A stretch of 64,000 nucleotides of DNA from Cyanobacterium sp. HL-69 (GCA_002813895.1 CP024912.1:1426001-1490000), one strand, 5' to 3'. Counted from the stretch's first letter, positions 26,134 to 34,660 are shown. Notes: a model not told the origin generated them from the letters alone. Program-made: numbers and translations.

Positions 26134-27672
26134 GTGTTTTTACAGCGACTGAAAGAAGATAAAAACTCTAATTTGTTTTCCATTGGCATCAACCTAATGA
26201 CGCTAATACTCTACGTTGCGGGTATTCATGCCAGTCACACATTTACCACCCTTCATTCAGAAGTTGCTTCACTGTGGTTTCCCTCCGCCATTACTTTACC
26301 CTTAGTGTTGAAATATGGTATTCAAGTTTTTCCAGGCATAACTCTAGCTTCTATTATTGGGCTTACCCCTTCCCTCCAAAGGATTAGCCCCAATTTATCC
26401 TTTATGGGTTTTGCTTTTATCCAAATAAGTTGTGCCTTAGCAAACTGTTTTCAACCCATGATTGCTAAATATATCATTCAAAGATTTGCCAAAAGCAAAG
26501 ATATTTTTATCAACATTCAATCCGTATGTGTTTTTATTGGGGCGGCTATATTTTCCCCTATTATTTCAGCTTTTATGGGAGTTTCAGCCTTGCTGAGTTT
26601 AAATGTTATCAGTGCAGAAGAATATTTTTATTCCTTGCTTACTTGGTGGTTGGGTAGTGCCTTAGCCCATCTAATTTTTTCCCCCACTATTATGCAATGG
26701 AAGAGAAAAGATTTTATTTCTCAAGGTGCCAGTGTTGGGGAAGTTGTCATTATTGCTTTGACTGTTTTACTCATTTGTAGTTTTACTTTTATTTTGATTT
26801 ACCCAGTGGAATATTTGCTTTTTCCTCCTCTCATCTGGGCTGTTTTTAGACTTAAGCGTTTTCAGGCTAGTTTATTGGTAAGTATTATTGCTTTGATTGC
26901 CATTGTATCTACCAGTTTGGGATATGGAACTTTTGCGAAAGATTCGGTTAATTTATCTTTAATTTTATTACAGTCATTTACGGCAGTAATTTCGGTTATA
27001 ACTCTAATTCTTTCTGCTGTTTTAGCAGAGAAACAAATCACTAAAAATCAATTATATGAAACCTTAGAACATTTAGAAGAAAAGGTTTTAGAACGAACTA
27101 AAGAGCTAGAAAACATACAAATTGATTTACAAAATGCCAACAAAGTTCTTGAAAAAATGGCATATATTGACAGTCTTACTCAAGTAGCCAATAGGGGTTG
27201 TTTTGATAAAATTTTAGAACAACAATGGGATTCTTTAATGAGGCAAAAAGAATGTTTATCTTTATTATTATTGGATGTGGATTATTTTAAAAAATATAAT
27301 GATTTTTATGGTCATCCCCAAGGGGATGAATGTTTAATCAAAATTGCTCAGTGTTTACAGTCTGTCGTGCGTAATACTTCTGATACAGTTGCTCGATATG
27401 GTGGAGAAGAATTTGTTATTATATTACCTTATACCAACCTTGAACAAGCCACGGTGGTTGCTAAAAAAATTCAAAGTGCGATCGCACTTTTAGCCATTCC
27501 CCACGAGGTTTCAAAGGTATCAAAATATATTACTTTTAGCATTGGTATTGCCACCACCATTCCAGGCTATGACAACATCCCCAATGACTTAATAACAAAA
27601 GCGGATCAGGCTTTATACTTAGCAAAAGAAGACGGTAGAAATAGATTTAAAATTTTTGATAAAGACTGTTAA
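26134..27672 (+). CDS. MASE1-GGDEF diguanylate cyclase
   Basis: The N-terminal half (about residues 10-310) has eight or so membrane helices with the MASE1 sensor pattern (SLWFPSAITLPLVLKYG). A short coiled coil (about 315-350) follows, then a GGDEF domain (about 350-512) with DSLTQVANRGCFD and the active-site RYGGEEFVIILPY. The intact GGEEF predicts c-di-GMP synthesis. The inhibitory I-site, normally RxxD five residues before GGEEF, reads NTSD, so product inhibition is probably lost. There is no EAL domain. The start used is GTG 26134 and is uncertain. The MASE1 ligand is unknown. Confidence 0.88.
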   Translation: MFLQRLKEDKNSNLFSIGINLMTLILYVAGIHASHTFTTLHSEVASLWFPSAITLPLVLKYGIQVFPGITLASIIGLTPSLQRISPNLSFMGFAFIQISCALANCFQPMIAKYIIQRFAKSKDIFINIQSVCVFIGAAIFSPIISAFMGVSALLSLNVISAEEYFYSLLTWWLGSALAHLIFSPTIMQWKRKDFISQGASVGEVVIIALTVLLICSFTFILIYPVEYLLFPPLIWAVFRLKRFQASLLVSIIALIAIVSTSLGYGTFAKDSVNLSLILLQSFTAVISVITLILSAVLAEKQITKNQLYETLEHLEEKVLERTKELENIQIDLQNANKVLEKMAYIDSLTQVANRGCFDKILEQQWDSLMRQKECLSLLLLDVDYFKKYNDFYGHPQGDECLIKIAQCLQSVVRNTSDTVARYGGEEFVIILPYTNLEQATVVAKKIQSAIALLAIPHEVSKVSKYITFSIGIATTIPGYDNIPNDLITKADQALYLAKEDGRNRFKIFDKDC

Positions 27673-27781
27673 CCAGACAGCATTAGTAGTTGTAATGTAC
27701 TATTTATTAAGCAATGTGAGATCTAGAACTAGGTTAAAATAATAATATAGCCACAGCAATAAAAGCATTTTAGAATTAATC

Positions 27782-28174
27782 ATGAAAAGTCCTTCCCCTA
27801 GTATTACTCACTCAAACAATGAACTAATTCCTTGCTCACCCCATGAAGTGGATAATCACGTGTGTGAAGTGTTTGAGGGAAAAATTTTAAGTCATGAAAA
27901 ATCCCAAAAAATGGCTGATTTTTTCGGGTTATTAGGAGACGCTAATCGTCTCAGAATTTTGTCTGTATTAGCCCAAGAAGAATTATGTGTTTGCGACTTA
28001 GCCAATATGTTGCAGATGAGTGAATCGGCAGTTTCTCATCAGTTAAGAACTTTAAAATCAATACGTCTAGTTGCTTACCAAAAAAGAGGCAGAAGAGTGT
28101 ACTATCGTCTTTTAGATCACCACGTTTTTGAATTATATCGTGCCGTAGCAGAACATTTAGACGAGATTGATTAA
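27782..28174 (+). CDS. ArsR/SmtB-family metal-sensing repressor (ZiaR/SmtB-like)
   Basis: This 130-residue winged-helix repressor resembles ZiaR and SmtB, zinc sensors that release DNA on metal binding. It has a Cys/His-bearing N-terminal arm (IPCSPHEVDNHVCEVFEG), the alpha3 ELCVCDLA motif, the recognition helix MSESAVSHQLRTLK and an alpha5 site DHHVFELYRAVAEHLDE with the Asp/His...His/Glu ligands. Alpha3 Cys plus an intact alpha5 site is the ZiaR pattern. ZiaR normally sits beside its target, a zinc-exporting P1-type ATPase; no such gene is near, so the target is elsewhere or it regulates itself. Confidence 0.88.
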   Translation: MKSPSPSITHSNNELIPCSPHEVDNHVCEVFEGKILSHEKSQKMADFFGLLGDANRLRILSVLAQEELCVCDLANMLQMSESAVSHQLRTLKSIRLVAYQKRGRRVYYRLLDHHVFELYRAVAEHLDEID

Positions 28175-28267
28175 AACCGAAAAAATAACCATTATAGAAA
28201 AACGATAACCTTTGTAAGTCAACAAAAGAAAGTCTAAATATCTAGGTTGAATTTAAATAATTAAAAA

Positions 28268-28297
28268 CCTACACCATAATCTCTCATTGGGTGTAGG
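28268..28297 (-). terminator. Terminator of the DUF3155 gene
   Basis: CCTACACC (28268-28275) pairs with GGTGTAGG (28290-28297). On the minus strand the stem is followed by TTTTTAA. It lies 17 bp past the DUF3155 stop. Confidence 0.7.
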
Positions 28298-28313
28298 ATA
28301 ATTTTGCTCAAAA

Positions 28314-28640
28314 TTAATTGCTTAGGGAGAGGGCAGGATTTATGACGGCACTTTTAACCTGAGGTTTGATAGTACGAAGACTAGGGAAAAGAAAATGATT
28401 TTCCTCCACATACTGGGCGCCAAACAAACCCTTTTCTGCCCAAAAATAACGATCTGTTGTATGCTCGTTTCTTTTTACCACTAATAAAGCAGGAGGAGTG
28501 ATACCATTAGCCCGAATATGTTTTCTGGCGGCTGTTACGGGTTTGTCTTCGCCACTTTCAATATGATAATGGGGTACTAACTCTAATATTTTTCTTCCCT
28601 CAAGACGGCGACGGCTTTTGCGCTTTCTCTTTCTAGCCAA
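28314..28640 (-). CDS. DUF3155 family basic protein with TTG start
   Basis: This small cyanobacterial protein begins with a very basic stretch (MARKRKRKSRRRLEGRK), as in DUF3155, then has LVPHYHIESGEDKPVTAARK, TTDRYFWAEKGLFGAQYVEE and NHFLFPSLRTI. The start codon is TTG, decided by a strong ribosome binding site (AAGGAGG, eight bases upstream) and by the family N-terminus beginning exactly there; there is no ATG nearby. The basic N-terminus suggests nucleic-acid or ribosome contact, which is inference. The function is unknown. Confidence 0.82.
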   Translation of the reverse strand: MARKRKRKSRRRLEGRKILELVPHYHIESGEDKPVTAARKHIRANGITPPALLVVKRNEHTTDRYFWAEKGLFGAQYVEENHFLFPSLRTIKPQVKSAVINPALSLSN

Positions 28641-28959
28641 GTTTATTTCCTCCTTGTTATTTTTGTCTCAAATGTCTTACAGGTCACATTTGATTGCATG
28701 GGGTGATTATATAATTTTTATCCGAATCTGTCAATGGGTAAAGTTATTTTGTCAACTACCCTTTTCCCCAAGGGCGATCGCACCTTAAAACCACAAAAAT
28801 AAAATAATAGAAAGTCATCATTTCAAGACATAGTGAGCATTATAGACATCAAAGGAGAAACGTGATGGAGGTATAATAATATTTTGGTTAAAAGTCAAAA
28901 AGAAAGCAAAAATTGACCAACCAAATTTATTTTGAGCCTAGAGAGTATAAAGAATTTTT
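28641..28959. promoter_or_regulatory. Divergent promoter region DUF3155 / argZ
   Basis: This 319-bp region lies between divergent genes. It contains the DUF3155 ribosome binding site at the left end, a HIP1 octamer near 28775 and TATAATA at about 28873, a likely -10 box for argZ about 80 bp before its ATG. I see no clear inverted repeat or riboswitch. Confidence 0.5.
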
Positions 28960-31077
28960 ATGAGTGACAATATCCGTATTTTAATGTGCGCTCCAGACCA
29001 TTATGATGTTGACTATGTGATTAACCCTTGGATGGAAGGAAACATTCACAAATCCAGTCAAGAAAAAGCCGTTGAGCAATGGCAAAACCTCCACAATATT
29101 ATTAAAGAATATGCCATTGTTGACCTAGTAAAACCCGAAAAAGGTGTGCCTGACATGGTATTCACTGCTAATGCTGGATTAGTATTAGGAGACAACGTTG
29201 TTCTCAGTCGTTTTTTCCACCCAGAAAGACAAGGAGAAGAACCCTTTTTCAAAGCATGGTTTGAGCAAAATGGCTTTACCGTCCATGAGTTACCCCAAGA
29301 TTTACCCTTTGAAGGGGCAGGGGATGCCCTGTTTGACAGGGAAGGACGTTGGTTATGGGCCGGTTATGGTTTTCGTTCAGAGTTAGATTCTCACCCCTAC
29401 ATAGCCAAATGGTTAGACACCGAAGTTTTATCCCTCAGATTAATTGATAATCGTTTTTATCATCTCGATACCTGTTTTTGTCCCTTAGCCAACGGCTACC
29501 TACTTTACTACCCCGATGCCTTTGATAGTTACTCCAATCGCTTGATCGAAATGCGAGTACCCGAAGAAAAGCGTATCGTAGTAGAAGAACCTGATGCGGT
29601 TACTTTTGCTTGTAATACCGTTAATATTAATGATGTGGTAATCATGAATAATATTAGCAAAGACCTTGAACAACGCATCACAGCAAAAGGTTTTAAAGTT
29701 CGTCAAACTTCCCTAACCGAGTTTCTCAAAGCAGGGGGTGCGGCCAAATGTTTAACCCTAAGAGTAACAGAGCCTATTTTAGAAGATGTTCACGCTAGTA
29801 ACTATGTCGAAAGTCGAGTTATTAAAATGGAAGGGCATCTGCTCGATACAGGTATGATGAATCGTGCCTTAGATTTAATCGTGTATGAAGGCGGTAGTTT
29901 CAAGGTTCTTAATTTTAATTTAGGGGTTGAGCGTCAAAGTCCTTCCTGTGCGGAGGTGCGTATTTCGGCACCTTCTAAGGATGTCATGGAAGATATTATC
30001 AGTCAGTTGATTGATTTGGGGGCAGTGTCAACCCCCGAAAAAGAGTCTGATGTGACTTTGGAAACTGTGGTTAAAGCAGGTGTTTCCCCCGATGATTTCT
30101 ATGTAACGACTATCTATCCTACAGAAGTTCGGCTCAATGGGAATTGGATTAGGGTAACGGATCAAAGAATGGACGGTGCGATCGCCCTTAGGGAAAAAAA
30201 TGGTACTTTTATCGCCAGTTGCAAACTATTGCGTGATTTAGAAGTAGGAGAGCAAGTGGTAGTAGGAGTAGATGGTATTCGTACCATTAGAGCCACCCAA
30301 TCCCGTGAGCAACGCAATAAACCCCAAGAATTTAGCTTTATGAGTGGTGGGGTGTCTAGTGAGCGTCGAGTAGAGCTATTAGTCGAGCAAATTGCTTGGG
30401 AAATGCGCCACATCAGAGATCAAGGGGGTAAAGTTACTGTGGTAGCTGGTCCTGTAGTTATTCATACAGGCGGTGCAGAGCATCTTTCCAAATTGATTAG
30501 AGATGGTTATGTTCAATGTCTGTTGGGGGGAAATGCGATCGCAGTTCACGACATGGAACAAGCTATGATGGGAACTTCCCTTGGAGTTGATATGTACAAA
30601 GGTGTGCCCGTAAGCGGAGGACATCGTCACCACCTCAAAGTTATCAACATGGTACGCCGTGCAGGGAGCATTGCCAATGCCGTAGAGCAAGGATTAGTCA
30701 CAAGGGGAGTCATGTATCAGTGCGTTAAAAATAACGTCCCCTTCTGCCTAGCGGGTTCAATCCGTGATGATGGGCCTTTACCTGATACCGAAATGGACTT
30801 AATCAAAGCTCAAACCGAATATTCCCGTCTGGTACAGGGTTCAAACATGATTTTGATGCTCTCTACCATGCTACATTCCATCGGAGTGGGTAACATGACT
30901 GCCGCAGGGGTAAAAATGGTCTGTGTGGACATTAACCCCGCTGTAGTAACCAAACTGAGCGATCGAGGTTCTGTGGAATCTGTGGGCATTGTCACCGATG
31001 TAGGTTTATTCCTAAGTCTTTTAGTTCAGCAGTTAGACAAACTAACTAATCGTTATGAACTAGCAGAAACTGTTTAA
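28960..31077 (+). CDS. argZ: Bifunctional arginine dihydrolase / ornithine cyclodeaminase (ArgZ/AgrE)
   Basis: The N-terminal arginine dihydrolase domain (about residues 1-280) converts arginine to ornithine, CO2 and two NH3, the cyanobacterial route for using cyanophycin nitrogen. Asn71, the residue tied to dihydrolase rather than deiminase activity, is present in FTANAGLV, and a catalytic Cys is likely in GGAAKCLTLRVTEP. The C-terminal region (about 280-705) matches the TIGR00300-type ornithine cyclodeaminase-like module, which yields proline in Anabaena AgrE; activity varies between species. At 705 residues the length is normal. It ends at a strong terminator. Confidence 0.93.
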   Translation: MSDNIRILMCAPDHYDVDYVINPWMEGNIHKSSQEKAVEQWQNLHNIIKEYAIVDLVKPEKGVPDMVFTANAGLVLGDNVVLSRFFHPERQGEEPFFKAWFEQNGFTVHELPQDLPFEGAGDALFDREGRWLWAGYGFRSELDSHPYIAKWLDTEVLSLRLIDNRFYHLDTCFCPLANGYLLYYPDAFDSYSNRLIEMRVPEEKRIVVEEPDAVTFACNTVNINDVVIMNNISKDLEQRITAKGFKVRQTSLTEFLKAGGAAKCLTLRVTEPILEDVHASNYVESRVIKMEGHLLDTGMMNRALDLIVYEGGSFKVLNFNLGVERQSPSCAEVRISAPSKDVMEDIISQLIDLGAVSTPEKESDVTLETVVKAGVSPDDFYVTTIYPTEVRLNGNWIRVTDQRMDGAIALREKNGTFIASCKLLRDLEVGEQVVVGVDGIRTIRATQSREQRNKPQEFSFMSGGVSSERRVELLVEQIAWEMRHIRDQGGKVTVVAGPVVIHTGGAEHLSKLIRDGYVQCLLGGNAIAVHDMEQAMMGTSLGVDMYKGVPVSGGHRHHLKVINMVRRAGSIANAVEQGLVTRGVMYQCVKNNVPFCLAGSIRDDGPLPDTEMDLIKAQTEYSRLVQGSNMILMLSTMLHSIGVGNMTAAGVKMVCVDINPAVVTKLSDRGSVESVGIVTDVGLFLSLLVQQLDKLTNRYELAETV

Positions 31078-31085
31078 TCAAAAAA

Positions 31086-31116
31086 GGGTGGGCAATGCCC
31101 ACCCTGTGTTTTTTTT
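31086..31116 (+). terminator. Intrinsic terminator of argZ
   Basis: A perfect 8-bp stem GGGTGGGC / GCCCACCC (31086-31093 with 31097-31104) has a 3-nt loop and is followed by TGTG and eight T residues. The T run reaches the stop codon of the convergent secreted-protein gene. Confidence 0.88.
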
Positions 31117-31594
31117 AATCACAACCGATGCAAATTTCAATAGTTACTCGACGAAGACGAATAGTAATCTTGATACTTATTTTTGCCAAATCCCCTTCTG
31201 CTTTATCAATATTCTCTCCCAAAATTTTGAGATCAACTTCATCTAACTGACGTAAGGCTCTGATTTCCTCATCCGATAACTCCGCTCTTTCAGCCCAATT
31301 AATTAAAGCGACCTCAATATCGCCACTTCTTACGGCTTCTAACAAAAGATTTTGTACCGCTTCATTTTCAGTGTCTAATTCAACCTGTGTTATTTGCTGC
31401 TCTGGGCGAGAAGGGGTAATTGGGCGAATGGGTGCAGGATTTACAGGTCTAGTGGGGGTTGATGGTCGAGGATTGGGGTTAATTTGGGCATAGGCTAAGG
31501 GTGCAAAACTGCCCCCGATGCTCAAACTCATAGTAATGGTGGCTATTTGAAACAATCTTTTTTGAAGAGATTTTTTTTGATTTTGTATAGACAT
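31115..31594 (-). CDS. Secreted protein of unknown function, proline-rich linker and Cys tail
   Basis: The 159-residue product has a signal peptide (about residues 1-36, ending PLAYAQ), then a Pro/Arg/Asn linker (PNPRPSTPTRPVNPAPIRPI), an acidic helical region (about 70-130) and a C-terminal amphipathic basic strand (KISIKITIRLRRVTIEICIGCD) with two cysteines at the end. I do not recognise a family. It is probably periplasmic, lumenal or extracellular. The stop codon directly abuts the argZ terminator T run. No neighbour suggests a function. Confidence 0.65.
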   Translation of the reverse strand: MSIQNQKKSLQKRLFQIATITMSLSIGGSFAPLAYAQINPNPRPSTPTRPVNPAPIRPITPSRPEQQITQVELDTENEAVQNLLLEAVRSGDIEVALINWAERAELSDEEIRALRQLDEVDLKILGENIDKAEGDLAKISIKITIRLRRVTIEICIGCD

Positions 31595-31949
31595 ATGAAC
31601 TCCTTTTTTTTCGCATTTAGTATAAATAAAGCTATCAATATTTATGAGTCAACGAATCTTTATAAGATATAATTGTTGAATATTTTTAATTCAAGAAATA
31701 TGCTTAATATTCATCATTGACAGTAAAGTATTAATTTTCGTTAAAATCTCTTAGTTTTTTTTAATCATATTAGAAAATATAATTTGTTTTTTTTAGAGAT
31801 TTATTATTAAGAAAATAAATAATATTCTTAAAACATTTGTAATGACAAATGATAGAGTATGTTGTAGGTTTTTAAATTTTCTTATGTTTTTTAAGACTAA
31901 TACGATTGTTAATATGTTCCCCAAAAAAATAAATTAATTTATGGGATAG
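31595..31949. other. AT-rich spacer between cbiQ and secreted-protein gene
   Basis: This 355-bp spacer is very AT-rich. One small hairpin, CATTTGT-AATG-ACAAATG at 31834-31851, is visible. No coding frame resembling the missing CbiO ATPase is present on either strand. Confidence 0.6.
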
Positions 31950-32714
31950 CTACAATAAATACTGTACAACCATTAAACCAATGCTTATAGTAACCACCGC
32001 ATAACAACTTAACCAATGAAGATAATTAATTTTATTGGTGGAATTTTTGTCGTTAATTTTTGCTCCATAACCTCTTAGGATCATCGCTTGATATACTAAT
32101 TTGGAGTCTTCATAACTTCTAATTAACAAATTGGCAATTAAATTTGCAATTATTTTTAAGTTTCTACGGTTCAATTTTTTACCATTAAATCCCTTTAGTT
32201 GTAACGCCCTTTCCATGGTTAAAAGGCGATCGCCCATTTGCTCCAGATAGCGATAAGTCAACAACATCATATCGTTAATGATGGGAGATATACCAAGGGA
32301 TTGAAAAGTTTTTAAAGTAGTAGTAAAAGGTGCACTGCCAAACAAAATTAAACTAATAGTAAGAATACAAAAAAAACGAACTACAATTAAAATTACCGTT
32401 AAAATTCCCTCTAGTTTTAAATTCAGGAAACCCCAATTAAATATAACCGTCTCCCCCGCCAAAAAAGGCAACACAATTACAACTCCTAAAATAAATATAC
32501 CAGGATAACGTAACCTAGAAATAAGGAAATGTAAAGGTAAATTAGATAAGCAGAAAAAAATAGAAGTAATAATAGTTAAAATAGGCAGTAAAAATAAACT
32601 TTGCGTAAAAGCAAACGCAAAAATTAAGCTCATCAGAGCGATAAACTTAGGCTTTTGTTCCCAGCGATGAATAGGAGAATTTAAACTAGCATATTTATCT
32701 AAAAATAACTTCAT
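31950..32714 (-). CDS. cbiQ: Nickel/cobalt ECF transporter T component CbiQ
   Basis: CbiQ is the transmembrane coupling subunit of nickel/cobalt ECF importers. The 254-residue protein has N-terminal LDKYASLNSPIHRWEQKPK, four or more membrane helices, and the two coupling-helix motifs visible as ALQLKGFNGKK and AMILRGYGAK. Its start codon overlaps the cbiM stop by one base (32714), so translation is coupled. Gene order is cbiL-cbiM-cbiQ on the minus strand. The cbiO ATPase that normally follows cbiQ is absent; 355 bp of AT-rich DNA follows. Confidence 0.9.
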   Translation of the reverse strand: MKLFLDKYASLNSPIHRWEQKPKFIALMSLIFAFAFTQSLFLLPILTIITSIFFCLSNLPLHFLISRLRYPGIFILGVVIVLPFLAGETVIFNWGFLNLKLEGILTVILIVVRFFCILTISLILFGSAPFTTTLKTFQSLGISPIINDMMLLTYRYLEQMGDRLLTMERALQLKGFNGKKLNRRNLKIIANLIANLLIRSYEDSKLVYQAMILRGYGAKINDKNSTNKINYLHWLSCYAVVTISIGLMVVQYLL

Positions 32715-33352
32715 TAATTATTAATTATTTCTGGCTTAACCTTTTCAAAAAAAGTAATAATCATCACAGTAAGGATAGCTTCAACAATAGATTGAATACC
32801 ATAAGTAATAAGAGATGTAAAAATTGCGGCTCTTTCTAAATCAATGTCTAAATCAGGGGAAATAGTGCTAAGAATTACCCCTACAAATAACAAAGCTGAA
32901 AGAAATATACCTAAACCACCACAAAGAAACATTAGGAAATTTTTACCTCTTACCGATTGAAAACTATTAATTTTTTTAAAATTCCATAAATAATAACAAA
33001 TCAAAGCAGGAAAACCCATAATAACAGCATTGATTCCCAAGGTAGATAACCCCCCATGCTGGAAGAAAACAGCCTGAAAAAATAAACCAATTAAAATACC
33101 AATAAATGAAAAATAACCTAACACAATACCCATTAGTCCATTTAAAATCAAGTGAATATTAAAAGGAGGTACAGGAATATGAATCAAAGATGAAACAAAA
33201 AAAGCCGCCGTTAATAAAGATGCTTTAGGTATTTGCTCTTGATAGTTAGGAATTTTGTTAATTTGCTTGAGGGAAAACCATGTTAAACCCCCTGTGATGG
33301 CATAGCCAGAGATAGATGCTGCAGGAGGTAATAAACCGTCGGGAATGTGCAT
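32714..33352 (-). CDS. cbiM: Nickel/cobalt ECF transporter substrate-specific component CbiM
   Basis: CbiM is the metal-binding S component. It starts with the invariant MHIPDGLLPP, whose N-terminal His coordinates Ni2+ or Co2+, and has the internal HIPVPPFNIHLILNGLMGIV with two further conserved His residues. Six or seven membrane helices are apparent in 212 residues. Metal preference (Ni or Co) cannot be read from sequence alone. Cells need nickel for urease and hydrogenase and cobalt for cobamides. It lies 30 bp after cbiL and overlaps cbiQ by one base. Confidence 0.93.
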   Translation of the reverse strand: MHIPDGLLPPAASISGYAITGGLTWFSLKQINKIPNYQEQIPKASLLTAAFFVSSLIHIPVPPFNIHLILNGLMGIVLGYFSFIGILIGLFFQAVFFQHGGLSTLGINAVIMGFPALICYYLWNFKKINSFQSVRGKNFLMFLCGGLGIFLSALLFVGVILSTISPDLDIDLERAAIFTSLITYGIQSIVEAILTVMIITFFEKVKPEIINN

Positions 33353-33382
33353 TGCAACTGAATAATTAGTATCGTTAAATTG

Positions 33383-33895
33383 TTATGTTTTAGGGCGAGA
33401 AAAAAATAGTGCTGTACCAACAAATCCCCATACTCCAGATACTGCCATTAATAATCTTTGGGCTGTATTGGGGGATGATTGTCCTTGGGTTTGACTAGAA
33501 TTTTGCCTTGATTTGGTATTGTCATCACTATTAATAGAATTATCTCCAGACATTGCTGTTGAGGTATCGAATTCCATTGGAATGTTAATAATACTACCAT
33601 GACCCGCAGTTGTTACCCTTACTGTCCAATTTCCTGCAATATTTTCATCAGGGGTAAAAGAAAAATTACCATCTTCGTCCGCTACTCCTCGTAAATAGGG
33701 CTTATCAGCATTGTTCGGGGCGTGTACAATTATTTGGGCATTGCTCATGGGTTCTCCTGTATCATATTGTGCGACAACAGAGATGGTTTTTAATTTTTCA
33801 TATTCTACAACTACTCCATGGGCAAAGGTTTTTAAGGGGGTAGTTGTTATGGAGATAATCAAAGCAGAGCTAAACCATAATAGTTTTTTTAACAT
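33383..33895 (-). CDS. cbiL: Periplasmic accessory component of nickel/cobalt ECF transporter (CbiL/NikL-like)
   Basis: This 170-residue protein has a signal peptide ending TFAHG, so His may be near the mature N-terminus. A beta-sandwich domain of the DUF4198 kind follows (VVAQYDTGEPMSNAQIIVHAP...GVADEDGNFSFTPDE), then a Ser/Asn/Gln-rich linker and one C-terminal membrane helix before SRPKT. This is the layout of CbiL/NikL, the extracytoplasmic partner of CbiM/NikM. It is the first gene of the operon. The inverted repeat AGGAAT-N8-ATTCCT lies 12 bp upstream. Confidence 0.85.
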   Translation of the reverse strand: MLKKLLWFSSALIISITTTPLKTFAHGVVVEYEKLKTISVVAQYDTGEPMSNAQIIVHAPNNADKPYLRGVADEDGNFSFTPDENIAGNWTVRVTTAGHGSIINIPMEFDTSTAMSGDNSINSDDNTKSRQNSSQTQGQSSPNTAQRLLMAVSGVWGFVGTALFFSRPKT

Positions 33896-33907
33896 TAGAG
33901 AATGCAG

Positions 33908-33927
33908 AGGAATAATATGCCATTCCT
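33908..33927. promoter_or_regulatory. Inverted repeat upstream of cbiL (candidate operator)
   Basis: A perfect 6-8-6 inverted repeat AGGAAT-N8-ATTCCT (arms 33908-33913 and 33922-33927) is centred about 22 bp before the cbiL ATG. Position and symmetry suit a metal-responsive operator, but it does not match the E. coli NikR site as I know it. Confidence 0.35.
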
Positions 33928-33983
33928 ATGGTTTAACATTATCTTTATTTTTTCAATACCCCTGTAGGGCATATGAAAGAATG

Positions 33984-34090
33984 GTATTGCTTAATCATTG
34001 TATAAATATAATTGAATGACCCTATAAATCGAGACACCAAAATATTATTACCATTACCTGCTCCTTGTTCCCTATTCCCTGCTTAAAATA
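33984..34090. repeat. Dispersed intergenic repeat, copy B
   Basis: It reads TATTGCTTAATCATTGTATA, ATTGAATGACCC, GAGACACCAAAATATTATTA and CCTTGTTCCCTATTCCCTGC in order. It is the closest relative of copy A at 14371 and lies between the divergent cbiL and prxQ genes. Confidence 0.75.
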
Positions 34091-34122
34091 GATAATATTG
34101 ATCCATAAATAAATTATTAATT

Positions 34123-34578
34123 ATGTCTGCATTAAAAATAGGCGATCGCATTCCTAACTTTACCTTACCCTCTGCTAGTGGTGAAAACGTTAATATAGGA
34201 GACTTTATCAGTCAAAAATATCTCGTTATTTATTTTTATCCCAAAGATGATACCCCCGGATGTACTGCCGAATCCTGTGCCTTTAGAGATAGCTACGAAG
34301 TATTTACCGATGCAGGGGCAGAAGTAATTGGCATTAGTGGAGATAGCCCCCAATCTCACCAACAGTTTGCCAAGAAATATGACCTTCCTTTCATCTTACT
34401 CAGTGATCAAGGAAACAAAGTAAGGAAATTATTTGGAGTACCCTCTACCCTATTTATCCTTCCTGGTAGAGTTACCTACGTCATCGACAAAGAAGGTATC
34501 GTCAAACATATTTTTGACTCCATGCTAGACTTCAACGCTCACGTTGGCGAAGCCATAAAAACCATCAAATCCATGTAA
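34123..34578 (+). CDS. prxQ: Thioredoxin-dependent peroxiredoxin, PrxQ/BCP type
   Basis: PrxQ reduces hydrogen and organic peroxides using thioredoxin. The 151-residue protein has the peroxidatic cysteine and the resolving cysteine five residues later in PKDDTPGCTAESCAFRD, the hallmark of atypical 2-Cys PrxQ. It also has GISGDSPQSHQQFAKKY, LLSDQGNKVRKLFGV and TYVIDKEGIVKHIF. There is no signal peptide. A 20-bp perfect palindrome lies just behind its stop codon and probably serves as terminator. Confidence 0.95.
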   Translation: MSALKIGDRIPNFTLPSASGENVNIGDFISQKYLVIYFYPKDDTPGCTAESCAFRDSYEVFTDAGAEVIGISGDSPQSHQQFAKKYDLPFILLSDQGNKVRKLFGVPSTLFILPGRVTYVIDKEGIVKHIFDSMLDFNAHVGEAIKTIKSM

Positions 34579-34585
34579 CAGTAAA

Positions 34586-34605
34586 CAAGGGGTTTAAACC
34601 CCTTG
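34586..34605. repeat. 20-bp perfect palindrome CAAGGGGTTTAAACCCCTTG, copy 1
   Basis: This complete 20-bp palindrome lies 8 bp after the prxQ stop. An identical 20-mer occurs at 41792 behind ndhN. It can form an 8-bp stem with a TTAA loop and probably acts as a terminator-like hairpin, although no T run follows. Confidence 0.8.
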
Positions 34606-34660
34606 CCAACAAACCTTGTAAATTATTAATACAGTACTTCTCTAACACCTAATACCCAAT

